A stretch of 64,000 bases of DNA from Spirosoma foliorum (GTDB taxonomy: Bacteria; Bacteroidota; Bacteroidia; Cytophagales; Spirosomataceae): positions 2,741,001-2,805,000 of the forward strand of contig NZ_CP059732.1 in the NCBI RefSeq assembly GCF_014117325.1, in the 5' to 3' direction. The translations under genes and the position numbers were made by a program. This document shows, piece by piece, positions 1-7,825 of this stretch. The notes below the pieces were generated by a model. The model was not told where the DNA came from and made no database searches. It was given only the letters and a program-made list of their open reading frames with translations. Position 1 is the stretch's first letter; every line of letters starts with the position of its first letter.

Positions 1-1326
1 GGTTTTGCCGGTTCCCGCTCGTCCTCGGATGATTGACACGCGGTTGGTAGTGGTCAATACATGGGATACTGCTTCATGTTGTTCGCCTTCCAATGGAATT
101 ACAGGGGCAACTGGATAAAGTGGAGGCAGGTTGCCTTTGCCCTGATGCGCTAAAGCCACCATCCGTTTCTCCTCACGCAAAACCTCTTTGGTCGTGCAGA
201 GTGTTTTGGCTCCATCCTTGACCCGAATAATGCGCTTATCATCTGCAAAGCGGTTGGTAATTTGCTCAACGGTCAGCGTTGGAAAGCCAAGACCCTGCCG
301 ATAGGCGACTTCCAAAATTCGCCGATCCTGCATGACCGACACCCGCTCAAACCGCATCGCCAACGCATGATCGACGCATTGTTTGGGGGAGGGCGATGCT
401 ACAGGTTTGACTGGGGCAAAACGGATCGGTTGATCGCCTTCGTCTTTATCGTGCATGCCCAGCGCGAATATTTGTCTGCGCCATTCTTGCTTGAGCTGGT
501 TCATAGTTAGACCCTTTTGCTTCTTAGCGCGGGTTCGTGCTCCCAATTGGTCTAGTTTGGCTTGATCGGTAATGCCGAGTTCTTTGGCAATCTGGCCGAT
601 TTCGTTGGTGCGTTTGGAGAACAGGTCGATGATATGCTCCGGCACACCAGTGATTTCAAAGGCTTTGTCGGTGCGCCGGACACGATAGCCAAGTTCAACC
701 AGCTTATCGGCCAGTCGTTTATGAAACCTCGCCTGATAATAGGGCATATCCTGTTTGATCGACCGGAATTGCCCCGCCTTGAACTGCTGTTCAACCGCAT
801 CCCATGTCACATTGAACACAAACGAATGACAGTGGAGGTGTGGATCAGGCACAGCGTTATCAACGGGTCTTGCCGTTTGGTGGATAAAATCCGCCCAGAT
901 CAGTCCACCTGTTAGTCGGTCTCCATCTTTACCATTTTTGCGAACTCGTGTCTGAGCGTCGGCTTCAATGTCCAGCATAGTTTGCTGAACGCTTTCCTGA
1001 AACGCATTCAGAATATGATTGTCATCGGTCAGGGCATGCAGGATGGAAACGGATTTTGGGCAATGGAAATTAATGTCGTAACCAACCGTGCGATTGTCTC
1101 TCTTACGTGGAGTGAGAGCCTGACCCGTAACTGGGTTAATGTTTTCACAGAGAGCTTGAAAGGCGTTTTGTGTCGCTACACCCACAATGCCAAAACGAGC
1201 GGCTACATTACCATAGAACTGGCCAGGCTGTTCTTGATTATTGAGATAATAATCGGATTGGTGCAAAGATTCGTTGAAATACTCTTTAGCTTGTCCAGAC
1301 GAGGTACTTTGAATCATACGGATCAT
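1..1326 (-). CDS. MobF (TrwC/TraI-type) conjugative relaxase, N-terminal 442 residues, cut by left edge
   Basis: Open frame on the minus strand from ATG at 1326 to the window edge without a stop; an in-frame TGA lies just upstream, and a second ATG at 1317 is possible. Seen: a YY pair near residues 26-27 (SDYYLN) where MobF relaxases carry catalytic tyrosines, the metal-binding three-histidine motif PHLHCHSFVFN (H163, H165, H167), and a Walker A motif GRAGTGKT in the last visible residues, where the C-terminal RecD-like helicase begins. This is the TrwC-relaxase then AAA order of MobF proteins, which nick oriT, bind the 5' end covalently and unwind the transferred strand. The helicase half is outside the window. 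With the integrase at 3662-4876 it implies an integrated mobilizable or conjugative element. The plus-strand open frames across this stretch are shadows. Confidence 0.88.
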   Translation of the reverse strand, partial: MIRMIQSTSSGQAKEYFNESLHQSDYYLNNQEQPGQFYGNVAARFGIVGVATQNAFQALCENINPVTGQALTPRKRDNRTVGYDINFHCPKSVSILHALTDDNHILNAFQESVQQTMLDIEADAQTRVRKNGKDGDRLTGGLIWADFIHQTARPVDNAVPDPHLHCHSFVFNVTWDAVEQQFKAGQFRSIKQDMPYYQARFHKRLADKLVELGYRVRRTDKAFEITGVPEHIIDLFSKRTNEIGQIAKELGITDQAKLDQLGARTRAKKQKGLTMNQLKQEWRRQIFALGMHDKDEGDQPIRFAPVKPVASPSPKQCVDHALAMRFERVSVMQDRRILEVAYRQGLGFPTLTVEQITNRFADDKRIIRVKDGAKTLCTTKEVLREEKRMVALAHQGKGNLPPLYPVAPVIPLEGEQHEAVSHVLTTTNRVSIIRGRAGTGKT

Positions 1327-1862
1327 GTATAATTCTATACATCAGAAATACCCAGTGGCTGGATAGATTGTTAGTTTATTATAGCCAATAAAAGTTGATT
1401 AAGTACTGTGAGGATTTAGCTGATAAAATTTAGAATGATCTATTTTGTAACTTTTTTAAGCTTGTAGATACGGGAAATTTCCCCTTGTAATAGATTAAGT
1501 CGCTAATCATTTTTACAAAAATATGTCGGATTGGGGCTCGAGTAGTATAATATCAGTACACAGTCGTGCTAATATTAGCGATCCTAAACACCATTGTCTC
1601 TGTTAAAGAAAAACCGTCAGACATCTTCCCTAAGCTGTACTAAAGTTTTCTACAAACTCTTTTTGATGAAAAATGGCATAATTGCAAAAAAATACTCAAG
1701 GTCTTGGTTTAATAAATATATAAAATTGTTTGGGTGAATTATATATACTATGCCAAACAAGTGACTGTACCCTATTTGTTCAAAACCTTAAATGCTCTCA
1801 TCAATAAAGCGCAAAATTCGAAAAAATGTAACCTTTTTTGCCTTTTTAATAACATATTATTC
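1327..1862. other. AT-rich divergent intergenic region of the mobile element
   Basis: No convincing gene. It separates the leftward relaxase from the rightward DUF4062 gene and should hold both promoters; an oriT near the relaxase gene would be usual, but I cannot identify a nic site. A perfect 12-bp palindrome, GCTAATATTAGC, lies at 1568-1579. An open frame runs into the DUF4062 gene from a GTG/TTG-type start near 1734, but its first 43 residues look like translated AT-rich spacer. Confidence 0.5.
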
Positions 1863-3071
1863 ATGCCAGCTTTAGTTCAACACATTACAGCTTTTTTATC
1901 ATCACCTGGGGGATTAACAGACGAACGAGATTTGATTTGTTCTATCGTTGATGAACTTAACCGACAAATTAGATTTTCTCATAATTCTGTTGTAGATGTT
2001 TTGCGATGGGAGAATGATACGTATCCTTCGGCAAGTGGCTCTTATGCACAGGAGACAATTAATGACCAAGTTGGTTACACTTATGATTTATTCATCGGCT
2101 TGATGTGGGATAGGTTTGGAACCCCTACAGCAAAAGCTGATTCTGGTACAGAAGAAGAGTTTGATATTGCATATTCTCGTTTCAAAGCTGGTGAAAATGT
2201 GAAAATCTTATTTTACTTTAAAAAACTTAGTGGTGCACTAACAAACTTTCAGAAAAAGGAGAAAAAGAAAATCGATGAATTTAAAAATAAATTAAAAAGA
2301 CTTGGTATCTTATACAGCGAGTTCAATTCAGATAATATAGAAAAATTCAAGAATGACTTTAGAATCCATTTACAAAAATCAATAGGAGGTATTTTAGCTA
2401 ATCCTCAAGCGGATATCGAAAGAAAAGATATGCTTATAAATGCAGGAGCCCAGCTTCAATTATTAACAGATGCACTAAAAAGTAAAAATAAATCACTACT
2501 ATTTTCATCTTTAATTCATCATGCCATTGTGGACGGAACGGATTTGCACAATAAATTTCATATTAAAGGAAAAAATCAGCATCCCCATGAATCGCCCATG
2601 ATGTCATTCAATAGTGTATCATCGGTGCCATCAGCCAAAGCAAGCATGAAAATGTATTGTAAAGATTTACTTAACAATGTAGATCTAAAGGTTACTTGTA
2701 GGGATCAGGACAAAGACAACGTTAAGCAATTGTTTGTAATTTTTGATAAACCTCTAAAAAATGATGATCCATTTGATCTAGAATTAAGTTATACACAGAT
2801 GAATACAATGTATTTGGATGAAGAAGATTTTATAACTTCTGGATTTTCATATGATAATGTAATAGATTATTACACATTTGTCGTCGAATTTAAAGATAGA
2901 GTACCAGAAATTTTGAGAATAAACTATTTTGACCCACTTTTGTCTAAGGTACAAACAGTATTTCTTTCAGGTAAGGGGAAGGATAAATCAGTATTTGAAA
3001 TTTCAATTTCAAGTGCTAAGATATCGTTGCTTAATAGCATGAATCTAATAGCAAATTTTAAACGGAGTTAA
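1863..3071 (+). CDS. DUF4062 domain protein (mobile-element cargo, possible defence effector)
   Basis: 402 aa from ATG 1863. I chose this start because the DUF4062 signature begins straight after it; the upstream in-frame extension has no family character. Seen: FLSSPGGLTDERD (residues 11-23), YDLFIGLMWDRFGTP (about 74-88), SGTEEEFDIAY (94-104) and VKILFYF (113-119), the conserved series of DUF4062, a Rossmann-like, TIR-resembling domain usually found at the N terminus of STAND or effector proteins. The C-terminal 230 residues are lysine-rich, then unrecognised; there is no NTPase P-loop. The gene sits inside the integrated element between relaxase and integrase and is more AT-rich than the chromosome. 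Family recognition is good; a defence role is inference. Confidence 0.7.
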   Translation: MPALVQHITAFLSSPGGLTDERDLICSIVDELNRQIRFSHNSVVDVLRWENDTYPSASGSYAQETINDQVGYTYDLFIGLMWDRFGTPTAKADSGTEEEFDIAYSRFKAGENVKILFYFKKLSGALTNFQKKEKKKIDEFKNKLKRLGILYSEFNSDNIEKFKNDFRIHLQKSIGGILANPQADIERKDMLINAGAQLQLLTDALKSKNKSLLFSSLIHHAIVDGTDLHNKFHIKGKNQHPHESPMMSFNSVSSVPSAKASMKMYCKDLLNNVDLKVTCRDQDKDNVKQLFVIFDKPLKNDDPFDLELSYTQMNTMYLDEEDFITSGFSYDNVIDYYTFVVEFKDRVPEILRINYFDPLLSKVQTVFLSGKGKDKSVFEISISSAKISLLNSMNLIANFKRS

Positions 3072-3073
3072 CA

Positions 3074-3136
3074 ATGACACATCCCGAAATCAAAATTAAT
3101 CATTATTTATCAAACGGTGGCGGTAGTGGAGGATAA
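3074..3136 (+). CDS. 20-residue ORF ending in GGGSGG, coupled to the DUF4062 gene
   Basis: ATG at 3074 is two bases after the DUF4062 stop codon. It encodes 20 residues beginning MTHPEIKINHYL and ending GGGSGG, then TAA. The spacing suggests translational coupling. A 13-bp-stem hairpin follows at 3162-3198 and would close the transcript. The glycine-rich end and tight junction make it look like a deliberate small peptide, but at this length chance cannot be excluded. No known family recognised. Confidence 0.35.
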   Translation: MTHPEIKINHYLSNGGGSGG

Positions 3137-3161
3137 GTAAAAACAATTAGATTACAGATGT

Positions 3162-3198
3162 GACTTCTGTAGCTGTAATTTATATAGCTACAGAAGTC
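3162..3198 (+). terminator. Hairpin after DUF4062 / small ORF
   Basis: Perfect 13-bp inverted repeat (arms 3162-3174 and 3186-3198, 11-nt loop). No T-tract follows, so it may be a processing or stability hairpin rather than an intrinsic terminator. Confidence 0.5.
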
Positions 3199-3661
3199 AA
3201 CAATCTTAAAACTTAGAGTTAGCCGATTGTTCGATAAATTGCTAATATATTATTTATTAATTACTTGTAGCAGGAATTGTAGTGCATAGTAATTATTAAC
3301 GCAACAATTCCTGTAGTAACTGGGATTCACAAAAGTCTATTGCCTTTAATACGTATAAAAAATACTCCCAAATGTTTCACCGCCAACTTCCATCAGCTTG
3401 AATAGCTAGTTGACGGAGTTTATAGCAACCTTGCTATTGATGTGGGCTAAATTTAGCCGCTTATGGGAGATCATTTCATCCTAATCATCATTTGGAGGCC
3501 ATTCTAACCCCGTGTTATAGTATTGTTAGGGTATCTTGAATTTCTTAAAAAGGTGGTTTTCGACTTGATACTTATGAACTACTTAGCTCGTTCATAAGAC
3601 ACTCATTTATCTTAAACGTTCTTCGACTCGGTATGCCAAATTAACTATTCAAATAGAAGCT
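3199..3661. other. Intergenic region with a second inverted repeat
   Basis: No gene seen. A 10-bp inverted repeat (3271-3280 CAGGAATTGT and 3304-3313 ACAATTCCTG) lies here. The rest is AT-rich sequence between the convergent DUF4062 operon and the integrase. Confidence 0.5.
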
Positions 3662-4876
3662 TTAAGAGCCAATCACTGCTTCCAGCGCTTCATCGGCATC
3701 TTTGTAGATAAAGGTAGATTGATAGCCCATTGTCGTCCTGACATCACTGTGCCTGTATAATTTTTGTAGCATTTGCAGGGGTACTTTATCGCCAGCTAGC
3801 GTCGCGAATGTGTGTCGAGCTACGTGCGTGGTGAGCTTTCCCTGTATCTTGGCAATAGGGGTAATGTATTCCTGTAATATCTTATTACAGCGATTAACGG
3901 CATAGGCAATCTTCTTTTTGACCTCAAAGGTATTTTTCAAATCTAGACCCTTCAGGTTCGGGAAAACCAAATCGTCGGGAGAGGTCTTTAATGGTTCGTA
4001 TTTCTCCAGAATACGCTGAACTTTTTCAGGCAGCTTCAATGAACCCACCTTGTTGTTTTTACCCATTGTGTAATGCAGGCGTTCATTTTGGAAATCAGAC
4101 CATCGCAACCGCAAAACATCGGAAATGCGCATGCCTGCAAAGTAATAGGAGGTAAGCCAGAGATTACGGGCGTGGTCATGAGTTGGATTGGTCAGTTTGA
4201 CTGTTTCAAGCTTAACAACATCGTCCAGACTGATACCAATCTTGGTGCTTTCGGGAAGCTTAATATTGATCTTATCTTCGCCACCGAAAGGATAATATTT
4301 TTTATCCAAAGATTCCTCTTTAATAGCTTGATTGAAAACTGCCCGAATAGTAATCAGGTAATTTACAATCGTTCTATCACTGATCTTTCTGTCCGACTTA
4401 AGATGCCGCTTAAATTTCTCCAACAAACCAACAGTGATATCTGAAAACGCAATGTCGTGGCCACCTATAAAATCTTTAAATATTTTTAAGCGGCATTTTT
4501 CGGCAGCGTAAACATTGAAATTCCCGGCATTTTTCAGCCGATCTAAAAAAAGCTGAGCTTGTGGGACGAAGGTTGCTCCAGTTACTGGCTTTACCTTGCG
4601 TTTAATGGCTTTCACCGAAATATCATCGTTCTGTGTTTCCGCTTCAATTGATTTGTCGCTTGCCTCGTGTTTCTTTTTTAAAATGAAATTGTTCAGACGT
4701 TTAGAATTGGGGTGCGATGATTTAACGCTCTGTTCTGCTTCATTCCATTCGTTTTCTTTTATATTGTGTTTGAGATAGATATAAGATGTTTTTCTATCTT
4801 TCGTAATACGAAGCGCCAGAGGGAAAGTACCGTCTTTGTTGGGTTTCTTACGCAAAACAATTTTAACCTTAGCCAT
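3662..4876 (-). CDS. Tyrosine recombinase / integrase of the mobile element
   Basis: 404 aa, the usual length for Bacteroidota phage-type integrases. Order: arm-binding N-terminal domain (about 1-75, typical KIVLRKKPNKDGTFPLALRI start), SAM-like core-binding domain (about 100-200), catalytic domain (about 215-404). Catalytic residues visible: R250 (GMRISD), H351-x-x-R354 (HVARHT), H376 (LYRHSD) and nucleophile Y385 (MGYQST), so the enzyme looks intact. It lies about 160 bp from a 3' tRNA fragment (5035-5060), as expected for an integrase next to its attachment site, and would catalyse insertion into and excision from that tRNA gene. The promoter region carries two GGTACAAC direct repeats. Confidence 0.9.
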   Translation of the reverse strand: MAKVKIVLRKKPNKDGTFPLALRITKDRKTSYIYLKHNIKENEWNEAEQSVKSSHPNSKRLNNFILKKKHEASDKSIEAETQNDDISVKAIKRKVKPVTGATFVPQAQLFLDRLKNAGNFNVYAAEKCRLKIFKDFIGGHDIAFSDITVGLLEKFKRHLKSDRKISDRTIVNYLITIRAVFNQAIKEESLDKKYYPFGGEDKINIKLPESTKIGISLDDVVKLETVKLTNPTHDHARNLWLTSYYFAGMRISDVLRLRWSDFQNERLHYTMGKNNKVGSLKLPEKVQRILEKYEPLKTSPDDLVFPNLKGLDLKNTFEVKKKIAYAVNRCNKILQEYITPIAKIQGKLTTHVARHTFATLAGDKVPLQMLQKLYRHSDVRTTMGYQSTFIYKDADEALEAVIGS

Positions 4877-4900
4877 AATGAGAAGTGATTGAGAACACTA

Positions 4901-4934
4901 TAAAGATACGGAATTGGTACAACATAGGTACAAC
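4901..4934 (-). promoter_or_regulatory. Integrase promoter overlapped by a direct repeat
   Basis: On the minus strand a TATCTTTA box (plus 4901-4908) resembles the Bacteroidota -7 element. Directly upstream are two GGTACAAC copies (plus 4916-4923 and 4927-4934) with 11-bp periodicity, about one helical turn. This is a plausible operator for self-repression or an accessory factor. Confidence 0.4.
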
Positions 4935-5034
4935 AATTTGTGGTTTTTTGCGGATTTTTGCGAAGTAATATGATTTATAAGTATCAGTAAATGAGTAATT
5001 TAAGTTCGTATTGGTTCATATTAAACCAAAAAAA

Positions 5035-5060
5035 TAGAGTTCGAATCTCTTCCTCTCTGC
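5035..5060 (+). other. Attachment site remnant: 3' end of a tRNA (attR)
   Basis: The sequence reads as a T-arm plus acceptor 3' strand: AGAG-TTCGAAT-CTCT followed by a CCTCTCT acceptor strand, G and C. There is no tRNA body upstream, where the sequence is AT-rich element DNA. A T-tailed hairpin follows immediately, as after an intact tRNA gene. This is the pattern left when an element integrates into the 3' end of a tRNA. The implied 5' acceptor AGAGAGG would fit a tRNA-Ser, but identity is not certain. The intact tRNA should lie beyond the left edge. Confidence 0.65.
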
Positions 5061-5070
5061 AAAAAAGAAT

Positions 5071-5112
5071 CCCGTAGTTGCCTGTAAATAAGGTAATTAC
5101 GGGACTTTTTTT
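5071..5112 (+). terminator. Displaced tRNA terminator
   Basis: Stem CCCGTAGTTGCCT / AGGTAATTACGGG (with G-T pairs), 8-nt loop, then ACTTTTTTT. It follows the tRNA 3' fragment directly and marks the return to chromosomal sequence. Confidence 0.75.
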
Positions 5113-5562
5113 GTGATTTAAATATGCTTGAACTGTTTTTCTGCAAGAGGCTCAGCACTATGATCATTCACTATACGACTTGGATTTTCGATAAAACCTA
5201 TGAATATCCGTTCTTGGTGTGTTCTGTTTGCGAATTGACGGGGCCTAGATTTAGAAAGTATTTGATTCTACACTACAATTAGAGTTAAAATAAAAAAGGC
5301 TTAACTCCAAAGAGGAATCAAGCCATATAATGTCGAAAAGAAAAGCCAACTAACTCATTATACATACGGTACAGCTGATACATCTGGATTTATAGATGTA
5401 AAAAAAAAGTCTACTTCAATGGAGCCAGACGATTGACAGCCAGCCTGCTTTTCCTTCTATGTGGGCTACGACTTACAAAAGTTACCTATTAAAAAACGAG
5501 TTTCTGTATTTGTATCTACGGTTTTTAGTAAATTTGAGGTGCTCTTGAAATGGGAAAGAGTT

Positions 5563-5599
5563 AGATCGTCAGTGATTTCTATTGCTGGCGATCTTTTTT
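5563..5599 (+). terminator. T-tailed hairpin without an upstream gene
   Basis: Arms AGATCGTCAG (5563-5572) and CTGGCGATCT (5585-5594), one G-T pair, followed by a run of T. Confidence 0.55.
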
Positions 5600-5635
5600 A
5601 ACTTCCCACCATTGGGCAAAATAGTTTAGAGTTAG

Positions 5636-5668
5636 AAAGGCTATTCGCGTTGCGGTTAGCCTTTTTTT
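5636..5668 (+). terminator. Second T-tailed hairpin
   Basis: Arms AAAGGCTA (5636-5643) and TAGCCTTT (5657-5664) with a GC-rich loop, then T7. It is only about 40 bp after the previous hairpin. Confidence 0.55.
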
Positions 5669-5955
5669 CTCAATCATTCGCAAAGTAACTTTTTAAATAG
5701 GATTATCAGATAGTACAAACTTTCGGGAGATCCTACCCAGGTCCATAAGAACTGTAGTTATCCATGGAGGTCGCGATGCGAAACGTGATCAGGATAGGAG
5801 AGTAAAACCAGCCGTAACAAGCGGGATGCCCTAATGGTAAGTTCAGTACCTTTCAAGCAGCAAGATCTTTATCATAAATTTTTTAATGGTCAGATTATCC
5901 ATTTTAGATCAATTTGATCGTTGTTACTTTTTAGACTCTGTTCGTCTGAAGTAAA

Positions 5956-6180
5956 TTGTTCATTCCACCCATTAATACTGTTTTGTCAGCTAATTTATTT
6001 CAATCATTTCGCTTTTCTGGTACTTGTCCCAAGTGTGGCAATCTAGACACCCACCGAATCCGCCGTGTTGGGCTGTTGAAACTTATACCTGGTAGAACCC
6101 TGCAGTGTTCATCCTGTCGCCAGCGTTTCTTCCAGATAGGCTATTTTAAGTCTCCCAAGAGTTATGTGAAGGAGCTATAG
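5956..6180 (+). CDS. Small zinc-ribbon protein, paralogue of 7305-7577
   Basis: About 74 aa from a TTG start; no in-frame ATG precedes the ribbon, so the start is uncertain. Seen: CPKCGN (residues 24-29) and CSSCRQRFFQIG (51-62), a two-CxxC zinc ribbon with the connecting phrase LLKLIPGRTLQC. The same plan (CPRCGN, MKLIPCKAYHC, CRDCGKRFYQVG) occurs in the protein at 7305-7577, so the two are paralogues. Function unknown; such ribbons often bind nucleic acid or a protein partner. Confidence 0.6.
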   Translation: MFIPPINTVLSANLFQSFRFSGTCPKCGNLDTHRIRRVGLLKLIPGRTLQCSSCRQRFFQIGYFKSPKSYVKEL

Positions 6181-6314
6181 TGAGCTTGCTTAAAGCCTCT
6201 AATACCATAGAGCCAGCATTTCTGGTGCCAGGGCTATTAATTCTAGTAATCCGCTTGACGTTACGGTAGTATACTCACTCACCTGGAGCAGTATTTTGAC
6301 TAGAATAAGTGAGT
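6181..6314. other. Short intergenic stretch
   Basis: Separates convergent genes; nothing recognisable. Confidence 0.4.
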
Positions 6315-6704
6315 TCAGAACTCTACAGCTTGAATCGTAATCGTAGTTGTAGGGTAAAGACTGACATATCGGCTAATCCCGTCGTTTCCTGCTAGTCCAA
6401 TCTGCTTGCCTTTATATTGTAAGGAGTATGCTTCTTTATCGTAAGCCACTACTGTAACATTCGAATAGGAATAGTTAATCTTTGTTTTTCCAGAGGTGCC
6501 TTTGACCAGAATATTAACATGTTGGTTATCTACCTGTGTTATGCTCACGGTTCCAGTGGGAGTCTCATCAATTAGTGATGTAGTCTGATATTCAGTAAGT
6601 TCATATGAGCCAACTACATCAAATACAGTGGTCGGGCTAATCGATTGAGTACAACTACTTATTAAATAAAAAGAGATAAATAATAATATAGTTACTTTTT
6701 TCAT
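6315..6704 (-). CDS. Small secreted lipoprotein, unknown function
   Basis: 129 aa. The N-terminal signal peptide MKKVTILLFISFYLISSC ends in a lipobox with Cys18. The mature part starts with FDVVGSYELTEYQTT and continues as alternating beta-strands, the general look of Bacteroidota lipocalin-like lipoproteins (single beta-barrel beginning 'GxYxL'). No catalytic motif. Likely anchored to the periplasmic face of a membrane. A lone gene between convergent or loosely spaced neighbours. Confidence 0.65.
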   Translation of the reverse strand: MKKVTILLFISFYLISSCTQSISPTTVFDVVGSYELTEYQTTSLIDETPTGTVSITQVDNQHVNILVKGTSGKTKINYSYSNVTVVAYDKEAYSLQYKGKQIGLAGNDGISRYVSLYPTTTITIQAVEF

Positions 6705-7129
6705 AAAGATTATAGATATCTAGTTGTTAATAAATAGTCTGATAGTTAATAGTTTAGGTGATAATATCTGTAAATAATCTAATTTGTTTAAGTAAATGGG
6801 GTTTGAGGTTAATGTAGGCATTTACACTTATGGAAAGTGCAAAGTAAAGGAAAATTCATCGAATAAAACAGGCTTAAGTAAGTAGGGTTTTCGCTCAGAG
6901 CCGTGCCCGGCTAGGTATGGTGCTTAATAAGACTATCAAGCGTAGTTACGCTGACAAGATTATGAGCGAAACTCCTTATGAGATGTATTGAAAATTCCTG
7001 CTGTGGCAGTCTAATGGGTGGACATATGTTAATAAAATGGTCTTGCTTCAGGATGAATTAAGGCCCTTTTTCATCTAAATTTAATCCCTGGTTAAAGCCG
7101 CCTTTATCTCGTTTTCTTTGCTTTGAGGT
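6705..7129. other. Intergenic region, possibly degenerate
   Basis: No supported gene. A 24-codon frame at about 6917-6991 reads like a decayed coding remnant, without a recognisable family. Confidence 0.4.
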
Positions 7130-7243
7130 ATGAAAACGACAAAGAAAACACTACCGATCCCTGGTCCCTGGACGCTGATATTGCTCATTTCGGCTTCACT
7201 TTTCTGGTTCGTAGCAGAAGGAATTTTGAAGCTTGTTTTCTAG
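7130..7243 (+). CDS. Possible 37-residue single-pass membrane peptide
   Basis: ATG 7130 to TAG 7243. A basic start (MKTTKK), PIPGPW, then a roughly 20-residue hydrophobic segment (TLILLISASLFWFVAEGILK) and a short end. This is the usual plan of tiny inner-membrane proteins. The ribosome-binding context is weak (GAGG too close to ATG), so it remains tentative. Confidence 0.35.
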   Translation: MKTTKKTLPIPGPWTLILLISASLFWFVAEGILKLVF

Positions 7244-7304
7244 CGTGACCTGATAGCCTATTAATAAATACATACGCGAATACTAATGGTCTTTGGAGGG
7301 CTAA

Positions 7305-7577
7305 ATGCCTCTTTTTGGCGAAATTTGGTCAACTCCCTCTATGACCATGACGTTCAAAATTATTCTTCTCCTGACGGGTGCTATCGCTCCGGTTTCGTTA
7401 CTAACATCCTTTAAGAATATATCCAGTTGCCCACGGTGTGGTAATCCGTATCCTGTCCCAAGAGACCGATCTCAAGTAATGAAGTTAATTCCCTGCAAAG
7501 CTTATCATTGTCGGGACTGCGGGAAACGATTCTATCAGGTTGGACCAACAGATTCATCTACGTTGATGCCCGTGTAA
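7305..7577 (+). CDS. Small membrane-anchored zinc-ribbon protein
   Basis: 90 aa; ATG is preceded by GGAGG at good spacing. Order: hydrophobic segment (about residues 16-37, FKIILLLTGAIAPVSLL), then zinc ribbon CPRCGN (43-48) and CRDCGKRFYQVG. It shares CPxCGN, KLIP and the CxxCxxRFxQxG ending with the protein at 5956-6180, but adds a membrane segment, so the ribbon is probably displayed at the membrane. Function unknown. Confidence 0.65.
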   Translation: MPLFGEIWSTPSMTMTFKIILLLTGAIAPVSLLTSFKNISSCPRCGNPYPVPRDRSQVMKLIPCKAYHCRDCGKRFYQVGPTDSSTLMPV

Positions 7578-7825
7578 CGACAGGTTGAAATACCTGAATA
7601 GCTGGTTAGTTGATATTGATAATCAGAGATATGGCGCAAGCAGAACTATATAGACTACTAAGAAAAGATAGCTAATGCAACGTTAGCTCAATAGAGAGCG
7701 TATTAATGTTTGGTGGAGTGCAACCCGTAAATGGTTTGTGCTATTGATTAGAATTTGAGCATGGGAAACGCTGATTCTGGTAGAGTCAGCGTTTTTTGTA
7801 CACTTTAGTTAATTGATTTATCTGC
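7578..7825. other. Intergenic region with a T-tailed hairpin
   Basis: No gene. Positions 7683-7706 resemble a tRNA D-arm, but no cloverleaf can be completed. It ends in the hairpin at 7766-7797. Confidence 0.4.
7766..7797. terminator. Intrinsic terminator
   Basis: Arms AAACGCTGA (7766-7774) and TCAGCGTTT (7786-7794) plus T6. A-rich on the other side too, so it can also serve the leftward FkbM gene ending at 7826. Closely resembles the hairpin at 10393-10424. Confidence 0.7.

Larger units (their letters stand above)
5113..5955. other. Gene-poor region with two T-tailed hairpins
   Basis: No convincing gene in about 840 bp; a 52-codon frame at 5124-5282 has no family features. Two intrinsic-terminator-like hairpins lie at 5563-5599 and 5636-5668. 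The stretch 5700-5860 is more GC-rich and looks structured or degenerate, but I cannot identify it. Confidence 0.45.

Noticed and set aside
262..1332. Several plus-strand open frames of 80-120 codons
   Set aside because: They lie antisense to the relaxase frame, which has clear MobF motifs.
5124..5282. 52-codon frame with a CSVC pair
   Set aside because: No ribosome-binding context or family features; lies in a gene-poor, hairpin-rich region.
7676..7766. tRNA-like D-arm (GTTAGCTCAATAGAGAGC)
   Set aside because: No T-arm with TTCRANY or matching acceptor can be found; no cloverleaf.
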